Below, piece after piece: positions 42,131 through 50,109 of a stretch of 64,000 nt of DNA. The stretch covers positions 62,001 through 126,000 of the forward strand of contig NZ_JBHSYQ010000005.1 in assembly GCF_042662225.1 (NCBI RefSeq). The letters run 5' to 3'. How positions within the stretch are numbered: position 1 is the first letter of the stretch; the number at the start of each line of letters is the position of its first letter. This DNA is from Nibribacter roseus (GTDB taxonomy: Bacteria; Bacteroidota; Bacteroidia; Cytophagales; Hymenobacteraceae). The translations under genes were made by a program, and so were the position numbers. Under the pieces are notes generated by a model. The model was not told the origin of the DNA. It saw only the letters and a program-made list of their open reading frames with translations, and did no database searches.

Positions 42131-42278
42131 TTTTCTTTTGTTAAGAAGTACGGATAAAAAGTATTTTATAAGTGATGGGGCTGAAACCTCACCGTAATAT
42201 CTAAAAAGAAACTGAACACCAGTGGCTATGCTTCCTAATGTTCAGTTTCCTTTGCAGTGTTATTGAAAAGAGAGAAGC

Positions 42279-43040
42279 TTATTCAGCGTCAATTTTCTCC
42301 TGGATGCCTTCTTCCTCGGCACGTTTCTTCTCAGTCTCGTCTTTGTCAACTTTACGCTCAGACAGACCTTCTTCAATAGCTTTACCAACTAAAGAAGTGA
42401 TCAAAGCGATTGACTTAGAAGCATCATCATTTGCCGGGATTGGGAAGTCTACCAGCTCTGGGTTAGAGTTGGTATCTACAATCGCAAATACTGGCAAGTT
42501 CAGTTTCTGAGCTTCTTTGATAGCGATAGACTCACGCTTCACGTCTACTACAAACAGAGCTGCTGGTAGGCGAGAAAGGTCAGCAATACCGCCCAATACA
42601 CGCTCTAATTTCTCACGCTCACGAGAAAGCATTAAACGCTCACGCTTTGCCATGGCGGCATAAGCCGTGTTGTCTTTCACCATTTTGTCAATGGTTGACA
42701 TTTTCTTCAAAGACTTACGAACAGTCTGGAAGTTAGTCAACATACCACCTAACCAACGGTCAGTTACATAAGGCATTTTCAGGCGTCTTGCCTCTTCAGC
42801 CACTATGTCCTGCGCTTGTTTCTTGGTGGCCACGAACATAATCTTACGTCCGGATTTAGCGATTTGCTTAATAGCGTTGGTCGCCTCTTCCAGAGAAACT
42901 AAAGTTTTGTTCAGGTCAATGATATGGATGCCGTTTTTCTCCATGAAAATGTACGGAGCCATTTTAGGATCCCATTTTCTGGTAAGGTGACCAAAGTGTA
43001 CACCGGCGTCCAGTAATTCTTTATAAGTGGTATTAGCCAT
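42279..43040 (-). CDS. rpsB: 30S ribosomal protein S2
   Basis: 253 residues. Typical S2 blocks are LLDAGVHFGHLTRKWDPKM at the N-terminus, YIFMEKNGIHIIDLNKT, FVATKKQAQDIV, YVTDRWLGGMLTNFQTV and the C-terminal half with ALFVVDVKRESIAIKEAQKLNLPVFAIVDTNSNPELV. The end is an acidic/basic tail (KKRAEEEGIQEKIDAE). S2 helps anchor S1 to the 30S subunit. Between rpsI and tsf on the same strand; 24 bp separate it from rpsI. Confidence 0.98.
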   Translation of the reverse strand: MANTTYKELLDAGVHFGHLTRKWDPKMAPYIFMEKNGIHIIDLNKTLVSLEEATNAIKQIAKSGRKIMFVATKKQAQDIVAEEARRLKMPYVTDRWLGGMLTNFQTVRKSLKKMSTIDKMVKDNTAYAAMAKRERLMLSREREKLERVLGGIADLSRLPAALFVVDVKRESIAIKEAQKLNLPVFAIVDTNSNPELVDFPIPANDDASKSIALITSLVGKAIEEGLSERKVDKDETEKKRAEEEGIQEKIDAE

Positions 43041-43064
43041 GATATTTTTACAGCTGATAAAATA

Positions 43065-43451
43065 TTAACGTTTAGAGAACTGGAAGGAACGACGAGCTTT
43101 GCGCTTACCGAATTTCTTACGCTCCACCATACGTGGATCACGTGTTAAGAATCCTTCTTTTTTAAGGGCCGGACGGGTTTCAGCATTTTCTTCTACCAAC
43201 GCTTTGGTGATAGCCAAACGCAGAGCTTCTGCTTGACCGGCAACACCGCCACCTTTGATATTGGCCTTAATGTCGTATTTGCCAACCGCATCAATCAGCG
43301 CCAAAGGCTGCTGAACAATGGTTTGCAATACTTCACTAGGGAAGTATTCCTTAATATCTCTATCGTTAATAGTGATATTCCCTTGCCCTGACGTCATGTA
43401 AATGCGCGCCACCGAGGTTTTTCTTCTACCAGATGTATTGAGAACTTCCAT
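43065..43451 (-). CDS. rpsI: 30S ribosomal protein S9
   Basis: 128 residues, with the family start TSGRRKTSVARIYMTSGQGNITINDRDIKEYFP, the motif IKGGGVAGQAEALRLAITKAL, and the basic C-terminal tail GKRKARRSFQFSKR that reaches into the ribosomal P site. It lies 14 bp behind rplM, the universal L13-S9 pair. Confidence 0.98.
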   Translation of the reverse strand: MEVLNTSGRRKTSVARIYMTSGQGNITINDRDIKEYFPSEVLQTIVQQPLALIDAVGKYDIKANIKGGGVAGQAEALRLAITKALVEENAETRPALKKEGFLTRDPRMVERKKFGKRKARRSFQFSKR

Positions 43452-43465
43452 TAAATATGTCTAGA

Positions 43466-43915
43466 TTATTTTGTGATTTTTACTTGAACGGGCTGTTGCG
43501 CTGCGTGCGGATGCTCAGCACCCTCATACACAAACAGGTTACGGAACTGCTCACGGCCCAAACGGTTCTTAGGCAACATACCTCTCACCGCACGCTCTAC
43601 TAACAAAGTAGAAGATTTAGCTCTCAACTCACGCGGAGTGATGCTGTTCTGACCACCTGGGTAACCAGTGTGTGTTACGAAGGTCTTCTTGTCCCACTTC
43701 TTACCAGTCATTCTAACTTTGTCAGCGTTGATCACAATCACGTTATCGCCGCAGTCAGCATTAGGTGTGAAAGAAGGTTTGTTTTTACCGCGAAGGATCA
43801 TCGCGATTTGAGAGGCCACGCGGCCAAGGGTTGAGTCTCCGGCGTCTATCACTACCCAGCCTTTGTTTGCGGCCGCCTTATTAACTGATAGCGTCTTATA
43901 ACTTAAATGGTCCAT
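43466..43915 (-). CDS. rplM: 50S ribosomal protein L13
   Basis: 149 residues. Blocks include WVVIDAGDSTLGRVASQIAMILRGKNKP, VIVINADKVRMTGKKWDKKTFVTHTGYPGG and RAVRGMLPKNRLGREQFRNLFVYEGAEHPHAAQQP, all typical for L13, which is an early 50S assembly protein. It is the first gene of the unit and has a good promoter 51 bp upstream. Confidence 0.98.
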   Translation of the reverse strand: MDHLSYKTLSVNKAAANKGWVVIDAGDSTLGRVASQIAMILRGKNKPSFTPNADCGDNVIVINADKVRMTGKKWDKKTFVTHTGYPGGQNSITPRELRAKSSTLLVERAVRGMLPKNRLGREQFRNLFVYEGAEHPHAAQQPVQVKITK

Positions 43916-43965
43916 TGTAAATGGTTAACGAGTGAAAAATGTATGCTTTTTCTTGAAAATGGTCA

Positions 43966-43996
43966 CAAAGATACAAAGCCTCTTTTTGGTATGCAA
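43966..43996 (-). promoter_or_regulatory. Bacteroidota-type promoter of rplM operon
   Basis: Minus strand: TTG (43994-43996) at the -33 position, 20 bp, then TATCTTTG (43966-43973) at -7. Both boxes and their spacing fit the Bacteroidota pattern; it is the best promoter in the window. Confidence 0.75.
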
Positions 43997-44058
43997 CACA
44001 CGCTGCATTTATTCCCCTGATTTTCAGGGGAAATAGTTGAAGGGCAGGAGGTAGGGTT

Positions 44059-44168
44059 GTTATTAGTTGTTCGTTATTAGTTATTTGGAATCTGATTTAG
44101 CCTTGTTTTTTTGAAAATCAAGCATAAAACAGAATTCGAGCAACGAATAACGAACAACTAATAACGAA
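44059..44168. repeat. Inverted short-word repeat enclosing a palindromic repeat
   Basis: GTTATTAGTTGTTCGTTATT at 44059-44078 is complementary to AATAACGAACAACTAATAAC at about 44146-44165. Palindromic repeat copy 21 lies in the middle, so two repeat types are nested. Confidence 0.82.
44092..44132. repeat. Intergenic palindromic repeat, copy 21
   Basis: CTGATTTAGCCTTGTTTTTT with GAAAATCAAGCATAAAACAG, partly compensated. 39 bp behind the RluA-type gene. Confidence 0.8.
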
Positions 44169-44171
44169 AGA

Positions 44172-44885
44172 TTATCCGTTCTTCCGAAGCAGCTTCACCA
44201 GCACATCAAAATCTTTGGGGTATTCAGCGGTTACCAAAACGGGCTCTTCGTTCAGCAGAGTAAAGCCTAGCTGATAGGAGTGAAGGGCGAAGCGCTTGAT
44301 CACGGGCTGCTCCTCAGTATTCTTGGCCAGGTTGAACTTACGTTTGAGGCTAGAGAGGTATAAAGGTTCGCCGCCGTACATTTCGTCTTGTACAATAGAT
44401 GCTTTCAGATAGGCCAGGTGCAAGCGTATTTGGTGCATACGGCCTGTGATAGGCTTACATTCTACTAATGTGTGCCTGCCAAACTTCTCAAGGGTGGTGA
44501 AGTAGGTTTGGGCAGGTTTACCTTTGTAGGCTAGTTTGGCAATTCCCTTCAAACCGGGCTGAATGGCTCGGTCAACTAGTAAGTCTTTGAACTCGTGGCT
44601 ACCCCAGGCCACGGCATGGTAGATTTTGTTTACCTGCCGGTTTTCAAACTGCATAGATAAGTGACGGTAGGCTTCGGGGTTTTTAGCAATGGCCAGGCAG
44701 CCAGAGGTTTCTTTGTCCAGGCGGTGGCAGGCTTGGGCGTCTGGGTGGTACTGACGTGCTAAAGTCAGTAAGTTAGACGCGTTGAAAGAGCGGTCTTCCA
44801 GCGTGGCCAGAAACGGTGGTTTGTTTACGACAATATAATCATCGTTTTCAAATATGATAAGGTCGCGGAAAGCGGGTAACTTCAT
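44172..44885 (-). CDS. RluA-family pseudouridine synthase
   Basis: Isomerises uridine to pseudouridine in rRNA or tRNA. 237 residues; no S4 domain. The catalytic Asp lies in ACHRLDKETSGCLAIAKN near residue 60, and the other motifs are DDYIVVNKPP, KIYHAVAWG, and TGRMHQIRLHLAYL, all standard for the RluA/RluC/TruC group. The exact RNA target is unknown; short proteins without S4 domain often resemble RluA or TruC. It lies behind the ribosomal unit on the same strand but has its own gap. Confidence 0.92.
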   Translation of the reverse strand: MKLPAFRDLIIFENDDYIVVNKPPFLATLEDRSFNASNLLTLARQYHPDAQACHRLDKETSGCLAIAKNPEAYRHLSMQFENRQVNKIYHAVAWGSHEFKDLLVDRAIQPGLKGIAKLAYKGKPAQTYFTTLEKFGRHTLVECKPITGRMHQIRLHLAYLKASIVQDEMYGGEPLYLSSLKRKFNLAKNTEEQPVIKRFALHSYQLGFTLLNEEPVLVTAEYPKDFDVLVKLLRKNG

Positions 44886-44918
44886 AAAGGCAGATTGGTG
44901 GTGGAGCTGTAAAAGCTT

Positions 44919-44955
44919 TGTTTTTGGCCTTCTTTTACGAAAACTGTACTAAAAC
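44919..44955. repeat. Intergenic palindromic repeat, copy 22
   Basis: TGTTTTTGGCCTTCTTTTAC and GAAAACTGTACTAAAACG between the histidine kinase stop (99 bp away) and the RluA-type start; several mismatches. Confidence 0.75.
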
Positions 44956-45054
44956 GACAGCAACTCCTGAAAAGACGCAAGTTACCATTTATTTTTGGGT
45001 TGGCAGAGCGGCTGGCTTTGCGCCCTTCTTCTGAAAATACCTCTCAATAAGAAG

Positions 45055-46140
45055 TTAAGCCTTTACCCTAGGCAATTTAAAGCGCAGGGTGGTGCCTTTG
45101 TCCACCTCGCTGGTTACAGCAATAACAGAACTGTGCGCCTCTACAATATGCTTGGAGATAGCCAATCCCAAACCAGAGCCGCCGCCGGCGCTATCTCTGG
45201 TGCGGCTTTTGTCTATACGGTAGAAACGCTCAAAAATTCGATTTATATGCTCTTCTGGAATGCCCGGCCCATCGTCTTTTACCACCACTAGGGTTTTCTT
45301 TTTGCCCTCTTGAAAAGAGAGCCAGATGTTGCCGCCCTCTAAACCATATTTAATGGCATTGTCAATCAGGTTTATGAGCACCTGCTTTATTCGTCCGCGG
45401 TCTGCTTCAACCATAAACTTTTCAGTAGGAGCATTCATGAGGTGAATGGCAATGCTTCTGGTGGCGGCTTTTCCTTCCAGTTGTTCCGTTACTTCTTTGC
45501 CTAGTTCAAACAACTCAAAAGGTGCTTTCTTCATCTGAACTACCCCTTTCTCCAGCTGTGAAATGGTGATTAGGTCTTGCACCAGCATATCAAGGCCATC
45601 TAAGCTTTTGGCGGCTTTTTGCAGGAATTTATCGCGCACGCGCTCATCGTCAACGGCTCCGTCTAGCAGGGTATGAATAAAGCCTTGAGCCGCGAAAATA
45701 GGGGTCTTTAACTCGTGTGAAACGTCTGCCAAAAATTCTCGGCGCATGGCCTGCAACTGCTTCAGCTCCTCAATCTCGCGTTGGTTACGTTCAGCTAACT
45801 GGTATATTTCATCCTTTATGCGCTGGAGCGGGTCTGGCCGGAACAGAAACTTGTTGCTCATACGCTTGAATTCTTTGCGTTTGAACTTCTCCAGGCCCGC
45901 ATAAATGTTATTGATTTCTTTGAAAATCAGGGCCTCGTAAGAAAAGTACACCAGCAAGAAGCAGAGCGAAAAAGACAAGCCAAGGGTAAGTACCTTAGCT
46001 CGGAAGGTCAGGTGCGGGTAAACAGCAAGGGTGGCGGCCAAGATAATGGCCACCAATATAGAAATAAGAATGGCAATGCTTCTGCTGCTGAGCTTTAAGC
46101 CTTTACGGGTAGGTTTAGTCGGTGTTAAATTTGTAGCCAA
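45055..46140 (-). CDS. Sensor histidine kinase, PhoR-like
   Basis: 361 residues. Two membrane helices (about 20-42 and 50-68) with a very short periplasmic loop, then a linker resembling HAMP (about 72-110), the phospho-accepting His142 in FLADVSHELKTPIFAAQGFIHTLL and an HATPase domain with NLIDNAIKYG (N box), DDGPGIPEEHINRIFERFYRID and GGGSGLGLAISKHIV. It overlaps the preceding response regulator gene by 26 bp, so the pair is co-translated. Resembles PhoR of phosphate control, but the near absence of a sensing loop leaves the signal open. Confidence 0.93.
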   Translation of the reverse strand: MATNLTPTKPTRKGLKLSSRSIAILISILVAIILAATLAVYPHLTFRAKVLTLGLSFSLCFLLVYFSYEALIFKEINNIYAGLEKFKRKEFKRMSNKFLFRPDPLQRIKDEIYQLAERNQREIEELKQLQAMRREFLADVSHELKTPIFAAQGFIHTLLDGAVDDERVRDKFLQKAAKSLDGLDMLVQDLITISQLEKGVVQMKKAPFELFELGKEVTEQLEGKAATRSIAIHLMNAPTEKFMVEADRGRIKQVLINLIDNAIKYGLEGGNIWLSFQEGKKKTLVVVKDDGPGIPEEHINRIFERFYRIDKSRTRDSAGGGSGLGLAISKHIVEAHSSVIAVTSEVDKGTTLRFKLPRVKA

Positions 46141-46804
46141 CGCCTTTAATGGTCTTTATCTGGTCTTCGCCTATTTTCTCCCGCACTTTTCTAATGTGTA
46201 CGTCTACCGTTCTGGAAACCACAAATACATCGTTGCCCCATACGTTATTCAGCAGTTCATCACGGCTGAACACTTTGTTGGGTGTGGTGGCCAGAAACGC
46301 CAGCAATTCAAATTCTTTCTTGGGTAAAGAAATCTTTTGGTCGCCGCGGTGCACAATAAAGCTGGTGCGGTCAATTTTAAGTTCACCAATCTCTATCATT
46401 TGGGCCTGCTCTGGCTGGTGGTTGTCGCGGCGCACGTAAGCACCCAATCGGCTGATGAGGGCCCGGGGTTTAATGGGCTTTACAATAAAGTCATCGGCAC
46501 CGGCCTCAAAAGCGGCTACTTCAGAAAACTCTTCAGAGCGGGCGGTCAGGAAGAGGATATGGGTGTCTTTGAACTTGGCGTCTTCCCGTAAGTGGCGGCA
46601 GGCGGTAATGCCATCCATTACAGGCATCATCACGTCCAGCAGTATGATATCTGGTTTAAACTTGCGCGCTATATCCAGAGCTTTCTGGCCATTTTCAGCG
46701 TGGGCTACTTCGTAGCCTTCTTTCTCCAGGTTGTACTGTAGCAGCTCTGTAATATCGGGATCATCGTCTACTACTAAAATCTTGTATTTAGCCGGAGTTT
46801 GCAT
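46115..46804 (-). CDS. Response regulator, PhoB/OmpR family
   Basis: 229 residues. Receiver domain (about 1-120) with phosphorylated Asp57 in DIILLDVMMPVMDG, acidic pocket VVDDDPD and Lys in DDFIVKPIKPRALI. The winged-helix DNA-binding domain (about 140-229) has KISLPKKEFELLAFLATTPNKVFSRDELLNNVWG and VVSRTVDVHIRKVREKIG ending GVGYKF. Together with the overlapping kinase it forms a two-component system. The targets cannot be told from the window. Confidence 0.95.
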   Translation of the reverse strand: MQTPAKYKILVVDDDPDITELLQYNLEKEGYEVAHAENGQKALDIARKFKPDIILLDVMMPVMDGITACRHLREDAKFKDTHILFLTARSEEFSEVAAFEAGADDFIVKPIKPRALISRLGAYVRRDNHQPEQAQMIEIGELKIDRTSFIVHRGDQKISLPKKEFELLAFLATTPNKVFSRDELLNNVWGNDVFVVSRTVDVHIRKVREKIGEDQIKTIKGVGYKFNTD

Positions 46805-46912
46805 AGATATGCGGTTAGTTCAAAAGGTGTCTGGTTTGAAGCTAGTCTTATTGAAATATCAGGCTAAAACCGCGCGGTAGTGAAAACAGTGGCGCGTCTC
46901 TGAATTCCAAGA

Positions 46913-46920
46913 CAAATATA
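46913..46920 (-). promoter_or_regulatory. Possible -7 box for the two-component operon
   Basis: Minus strand TATATTTG fits TAnnTTTG, about 109 bp before the regulator start; no -33 TTG seen. Confidence 0.35.
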
Positions 46921-47007
46921 ATGAATAGTTGTTGGTTGTGAATTTTTTAGGTGCTTTGGGTGAATTAGTAACAATTTCTTAATTTATTGTTTCATATAAA
47001 CCGGCGG

Positions 47008-47045
47008 CTGTTTTAAGCTTTGTTTTCTGAAAGCAGGCCGAAAAC
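47008..47045. repeat. Intergenic palindromic repeat, copy 23
   Basis: CTGTTTTAAGCTTTGTTTTC with GAAAGCAGGCCGAAAAC, imperfect. Its end overlaps the following terminator stem by 4 bp. Confidence 0.8.
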
Positions 47046-47090
47046 ATGAAATGCTGTGTCAGCCAATAGCTCACACAGCATTTCATGTTT
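47042..47090 (-). terminator. Terminator behind the two small secreted-protein genes
   Basis: 18-bp perfect stem (AAACATGAAATGCTGTGT with ACACAGCATTTCATGTTT), 13-nt loop, just downstream of the stop at 47108 on the minus strand. Confidence 0.87.
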
Positions 47091-47107
47091 TTCTTTAAGA
47101 CAAGCTC

Positions 47108-47500
47108 TTAATCTTGAATGGTGTCAATCTTATCATGATGAATGGTATAGGTGATCTGGGTGCGGCCTATACTAGTCACTTTCCCATCCAAATTGTACAT
47201 GATGGGGTCATTGCCTATTTCACTCAAGCGGTTCTGGAGGTCATAAGAAACCTTTACTTTTCCTATTTGCTCTAACCTGCCCCTTGTGTCAAAAGAAACC
47301 TTTCCGGTAGCTTTAATGATATAGCCCGTAATTAAACCGTGTTGAGAGAGCATGATCTTATAAAGAGGTCTCTCAATTTTGAATTCAACGTTGTTCGCAT
47401 TAGAAACAACTGCGGTAACGTTATTTTGGGCAGCAGCGGTTTGGGCGTAACCTAACAAAGAGACTGCAAAGGCTAGGGCGAAGAGGTATTTTTTTATCAT
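47108..47500 (-). CDS. Small secreted protein with short repeats, unknown
   Basis: 130 residues with a signal peptide (about 1-25, ending TAAAQ). The mature protein has three short similar units, FDTRGRLEQIG, YDLQNRLSEIG and YNLDGKVTSIG, which form small beta-hairpins like the YD-type motifs in the unrelated gene near 4.2-5.2 kb. No family is recognised. It lies 50 bp behind the DUF3108 gene on the same strand, with a terminator behind, so the two may form an operon. Confidence 0.65.
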   Translation of the reverse strand: MIKKYLFALAFAVSLLGYAQTAAAQNNVTAVVSNANNVEFKIERPLYKIMLSQHGLITGYIIKATGKVSFDTRGRLEQIGKVKVSYDLQNRLSEIGNDPIMYNLDGKVTSIGRTQITYTIHHDKIDTIQD

Positions 47501-47550
47501 AGTGGTTCAGTAAGTGGTTGGAGAATATTACCTAACCACTTACTGAACAA

Positions 47551-48360
47551 TTACCGCACCATATTTAACTTATGCTTAAGGCCGCTGTATTTGTACATGT
47601 CTATCTTTATGGAGCCTACAAACATTTCGGCCTTGAAGAGAACAGGAATCTTGTTCTCATCATCTGAGAAGTACACAGAAATGGCGTCTTCACCAGCAAA
47701 TAACTTGTTTTTAGGCATTTTAGGCACAATGCGGTGCGCCCTGATTTTGCCCGCTTTGGTGTCAACTGTTTCTTTGCCGTGGTACGTCATGCTCATGTCA
47801 AACACCTCGTCACCTAAGAAACCTTGAATCTTGAAGGTTTGCCCTTGCTTGAAATTGTCTAAGTCTAAGGTACGCATGTAGTAGAAACCGCTCACCATGT
47901 CTTGCACGTTGTTGGGCACCTTATACACTTGGTTCTTCTCTTTGTCACGGCTATCGTTCACCACTACTATGTTGCGGGCGTGGTCAAAGTCTGTTGTTTC
48001 TTTACGCCGGTAAGAACCTTCTTCAATGTTGCGGTAAAAGCGCTGCGGCAACATGGTTTCAGTGTCAATGTAAGACGTCCAGGTGTCTCTGATGCGGTGA
48101 AAAAAGTCAAAAGAGCCCGTTGATTTACCTGTCACTGTTGTTTGATAGCAGGAGCGGCCGTTGACGTTCTGAAGTTTGTTGGAAACCTGAATGGTTGCTT
48201 CGCCAGCCGTGATGATACCGTAATGCACTTTGTACTGCAACACTTCGCCAGGGGCAAAGCTGTCATTTTTAACGGTGCGGATAGATTCTTTAAGGGCAAA
48301 AGCACTCAAGAGAATTCCTAGCAAAGGGATGAAAAGCAGAAGTTTATATTTATGACGCAT
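47551..48360 (-). CDS. DUF3108 secreted protein
   Basis: 269 residues with a signal peptide or N-terminal membrane segment (YKLLLFIPLLGILLSAFALKES). The DUF3108 domain (about 30-260) starts with FAPGEVLQYKVHYGIITAGEATIQVSNK and continues with SYIDTETMLPQRFYRNIEEGSYRRKETTDFDHARNIV, a typical beta-rich domain of unknown function in envelope proteins of Bacteroidota and Proteobacteria. Its pattern recalls lipocalin/LolA-like beta barrels, but the function is unknown. Located between recA and the small repeat protein on the minus strand. Confidence 0.85.
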   Translation of the reverse strand: MRHKYKLLLFIPLLGILLSAFALKESIRTVKNDSFAPGEVLQYKVHYGIITAGEATIQVSNKLQNVNGRSCYQTTVTGKSTGSFDFFHRIRDTWTSYIDTETMLPQRFYRNIEEGSYRRKETTDFDHARNIVVVNDSRDKEKNQVYKVPNNVQDMVSGFYYMRTLDLDNFKQGQTFKIQGFLGDEVFDMSMTYHGKETVDTKAGKIRAHRIVPKMPKNKLFAGEDAISVYFSDDENKIPVLFKAEMFVGSIKIDMYKYSGLKHKLNMVR

Positions 48361-48468
48361 ACGCTAATTCTTTCCTGTTTGCCTTTGTTTATTCAAATGT
48401 CGTACCAATTATGGCCGGGCGGCAAAAGGCAAATTTAATTTTTTTCAGTTACGAACTCCTTATAAACA

Positions 48469-48496
48469 GAAACGGCACCTAAAAAGGTGCCGTTTC
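48469..48496 (-). terminator. Intrinsic terminator behind recA
   Basis: 12-bp perfect stem GAAACGGCACCT / AGGTGCCGTTTC, loop AAAA; 28 bp behind the recA stop. Confidence 0.87.
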
Positions 48497-48523
48497 AAGG
48501 GTATATTTTAAACTTGATATTGC

Positions 48524-49561
48524 TTATGCCTCGTTGTCTTCTAAGGCAGCGGCCACTTTTTCTGGCTCACCTTTCACAATAGCTCTGATTTTGGTTTCAA
48601 TCTCGACCATTAGTTCTTCGTTGTCTAGTAACAGCTGTTTTACAGCGTCACGGCCTTGCCCTAAACGGTCGCCGTTGTAAGAGAACCATGAACCTGATTT
48701 CTGTACCACGCCCAGCTCAACGCCAAGGTCAAGAATCTCGCCTACTTTAGAAATACCCTCGCCGTACATAATGTCAAACTCCACCACTTTGAACGGAGGC
48801 GCCACTTTGTTTTTCACCACTTTCACTTTGGTGCGGTTACCGGTAATGCTATCCGGGCCTTCTTTGATCTGGCCAATACGGCGGATATCTAAACGTACCG
48901 AAGCGTAGAATTTAAGGGCGTTACCACCGGTAGTGGTCTCGGGGTTACCGAACATCACGCCAATTTTCTCGCGCAACTGGTTAATGAAGATACACAAGCA
49001 GTTGGTTTTGTTGATGGTACCAGTAAGCTTACGCAGGGCCTGGCTCATCAAACGGGCCTGAAGGCCCATTTTGCTGTCTCCCATGTCGCCTTCCAATTCG
49101 CCTTTAGGCACCAGGGCGGCTACAGAGTCAATTACAATAATATCAATTGCACCGGAGCTGATCAGGTGGTCGGCAATCTCCAGAGCCTGCTCGCCGTTGT
49201 CAGGCTGCGCGATTAACAGGTTCTCAGTGTCAATGCCCAATTTCTCGGCGTATACTTTATCAAAAGCGTGCTCAGCGTCAATGAAAGCGGCAATACCGCC
49301 TTTTTTCTGAGCCTCGGCAATAGCATGCATGGTGAGCGTGGTTTTACCGGAAGACTCTGGTCCATAGATCTCCACCACACGGCCACGCGGAAGCCCGCCT
49401 ATGCCCAACGCGATGTCCAGGCCAAGGGAACCGGTAGAAATTGCCGGAATGTCCACCACCTGGTTATCGCTCAGCTTCATGACAGTACCTTTTCCATAGG
49501 CTTTGTCCAGCTTGTCGATGGTGAGTTGGAGCGCTTTTAATTTTTCGGTGTTTACACTCAT
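48524..49561 (-). CDS. recA: Recombinase RecA
   Basis: Central enzyme of homologous recombination and SOS induction, 345 residues. Walker A GPESSGKTT near 66, IDAEHAFD near 93, DSVAALVPKGELEGDMGDSKMGLQARLMSQALRKLTG near 145 and FINQLREKIGVMFGNPETTTGGNALKFYASVRLDIRR near 200 are signature RecA blocks. The C-terminal tail is acidic, as usual. Monocistronic with a terminator behind and a 548-bp divergent region in front; no SOS box of a known type was recognised there. Confidence 0.98.
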   Translation of the reverse strand: MSVNTEKLKALQLTIDKLDKAYGKGTVMKLSDNQVVDIPAISTGSLGLDIALGIGGLPRGRVVEIYGPESSGKTTLTMHAIAEAQKKGGIAAFIDAEHAFDKVYAEKLGIDTENLLIAQPDNGEQALEIADHLISSGAIDIIVIDSVAALVPKGELEGDMGDSKMGLQARLMSQALRKLTGTINKTNCLCIFINQLREKIGVMFGNPETTTGGNALKFYASVRLDIRRIGQIKEGPDSITGNRTKVKVVKNKVAPPFKVVEFDIMYGEGISKVGEILDLGVELGVVQKSGSWFSYNGDRLGQGRDAVKQLLLDNEELMVEIETKIRAIVKGEPEKVAAALEDNEA

Positions 49562-50109
49562 GTCTGTGTTTTTCTTAGCTTAAGTTTTGATGAAATTACA
49601 ACTTCCTGAGTCAATCTGCAAACGCTTGCCGCGGCGCTTCAGCTGCTTTTCAGACCCATTCCGGAGGCTTATTATTGAAACACCCAAAGTACTGGATTTG
49701 TGCCAATATTTACTATTTTTTTTAGTTATTTTTTTAACCGATTTGCTATTAAAATTAGTAAAATTCAAACAGCCTTAGGGCGGTTTCAAAAGCAGGTACT
49801 TATGGGTGGTGTTCATTCTGGTATTTTTGTAACAACTCTTGTAACACTTTAGTTACAGACAGGGGCAGGTATTTTAGTAGAAGCTGAGCAAAGAAGAATG
49901 GTGCTGTTTTAGGCCTGATTTGCAGAAAACAGGTCTAAAAAGAGTAATTGAAGAAAGCCGGAGGAGCGACAGCTTTTATTTAGTATTTCGTTTATACCGG
50001 CTTTTATCTATATTTCGAATTAGTGCGTAGGAGATTGATAACTGAAAACTCTTCGCCTGCCCCTTTTTGTGCAGCTCGTTCATGCCCCATGCGTGGTAAA
50101 TCTGATGTT
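49562..50109. other. Long divergent intergenic region
   Basis: 548 bp between recA and the divergent OM-type gene. It holds palindromic repeat copy 24 (one of two copies in divergent regions), and AT-rich sequence before recA. A near-match box TATATTTC at 50009-50016 could serve the plus-strand gene. No RNA gene recognised. Confidence 0.6.
49904..49942. repeat. Intergenic palindromic repeat, copy 24 (divergent region)
   Basis: CTGTTTTAGGCCTGATTTGC with GAAAACAGGTCTAAAAAG, good pairing. Confidence 0.87.

Larger units (their letters stand above)
46805..47107. other. Intergenic region
   Basis: 303 bp containing a possible promoter of the two-component pair, palindromic repeat copy 23 and a terminator. 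A further very degraded palindromic remnant may lie at 46838-46872. Confidence 0.75.
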
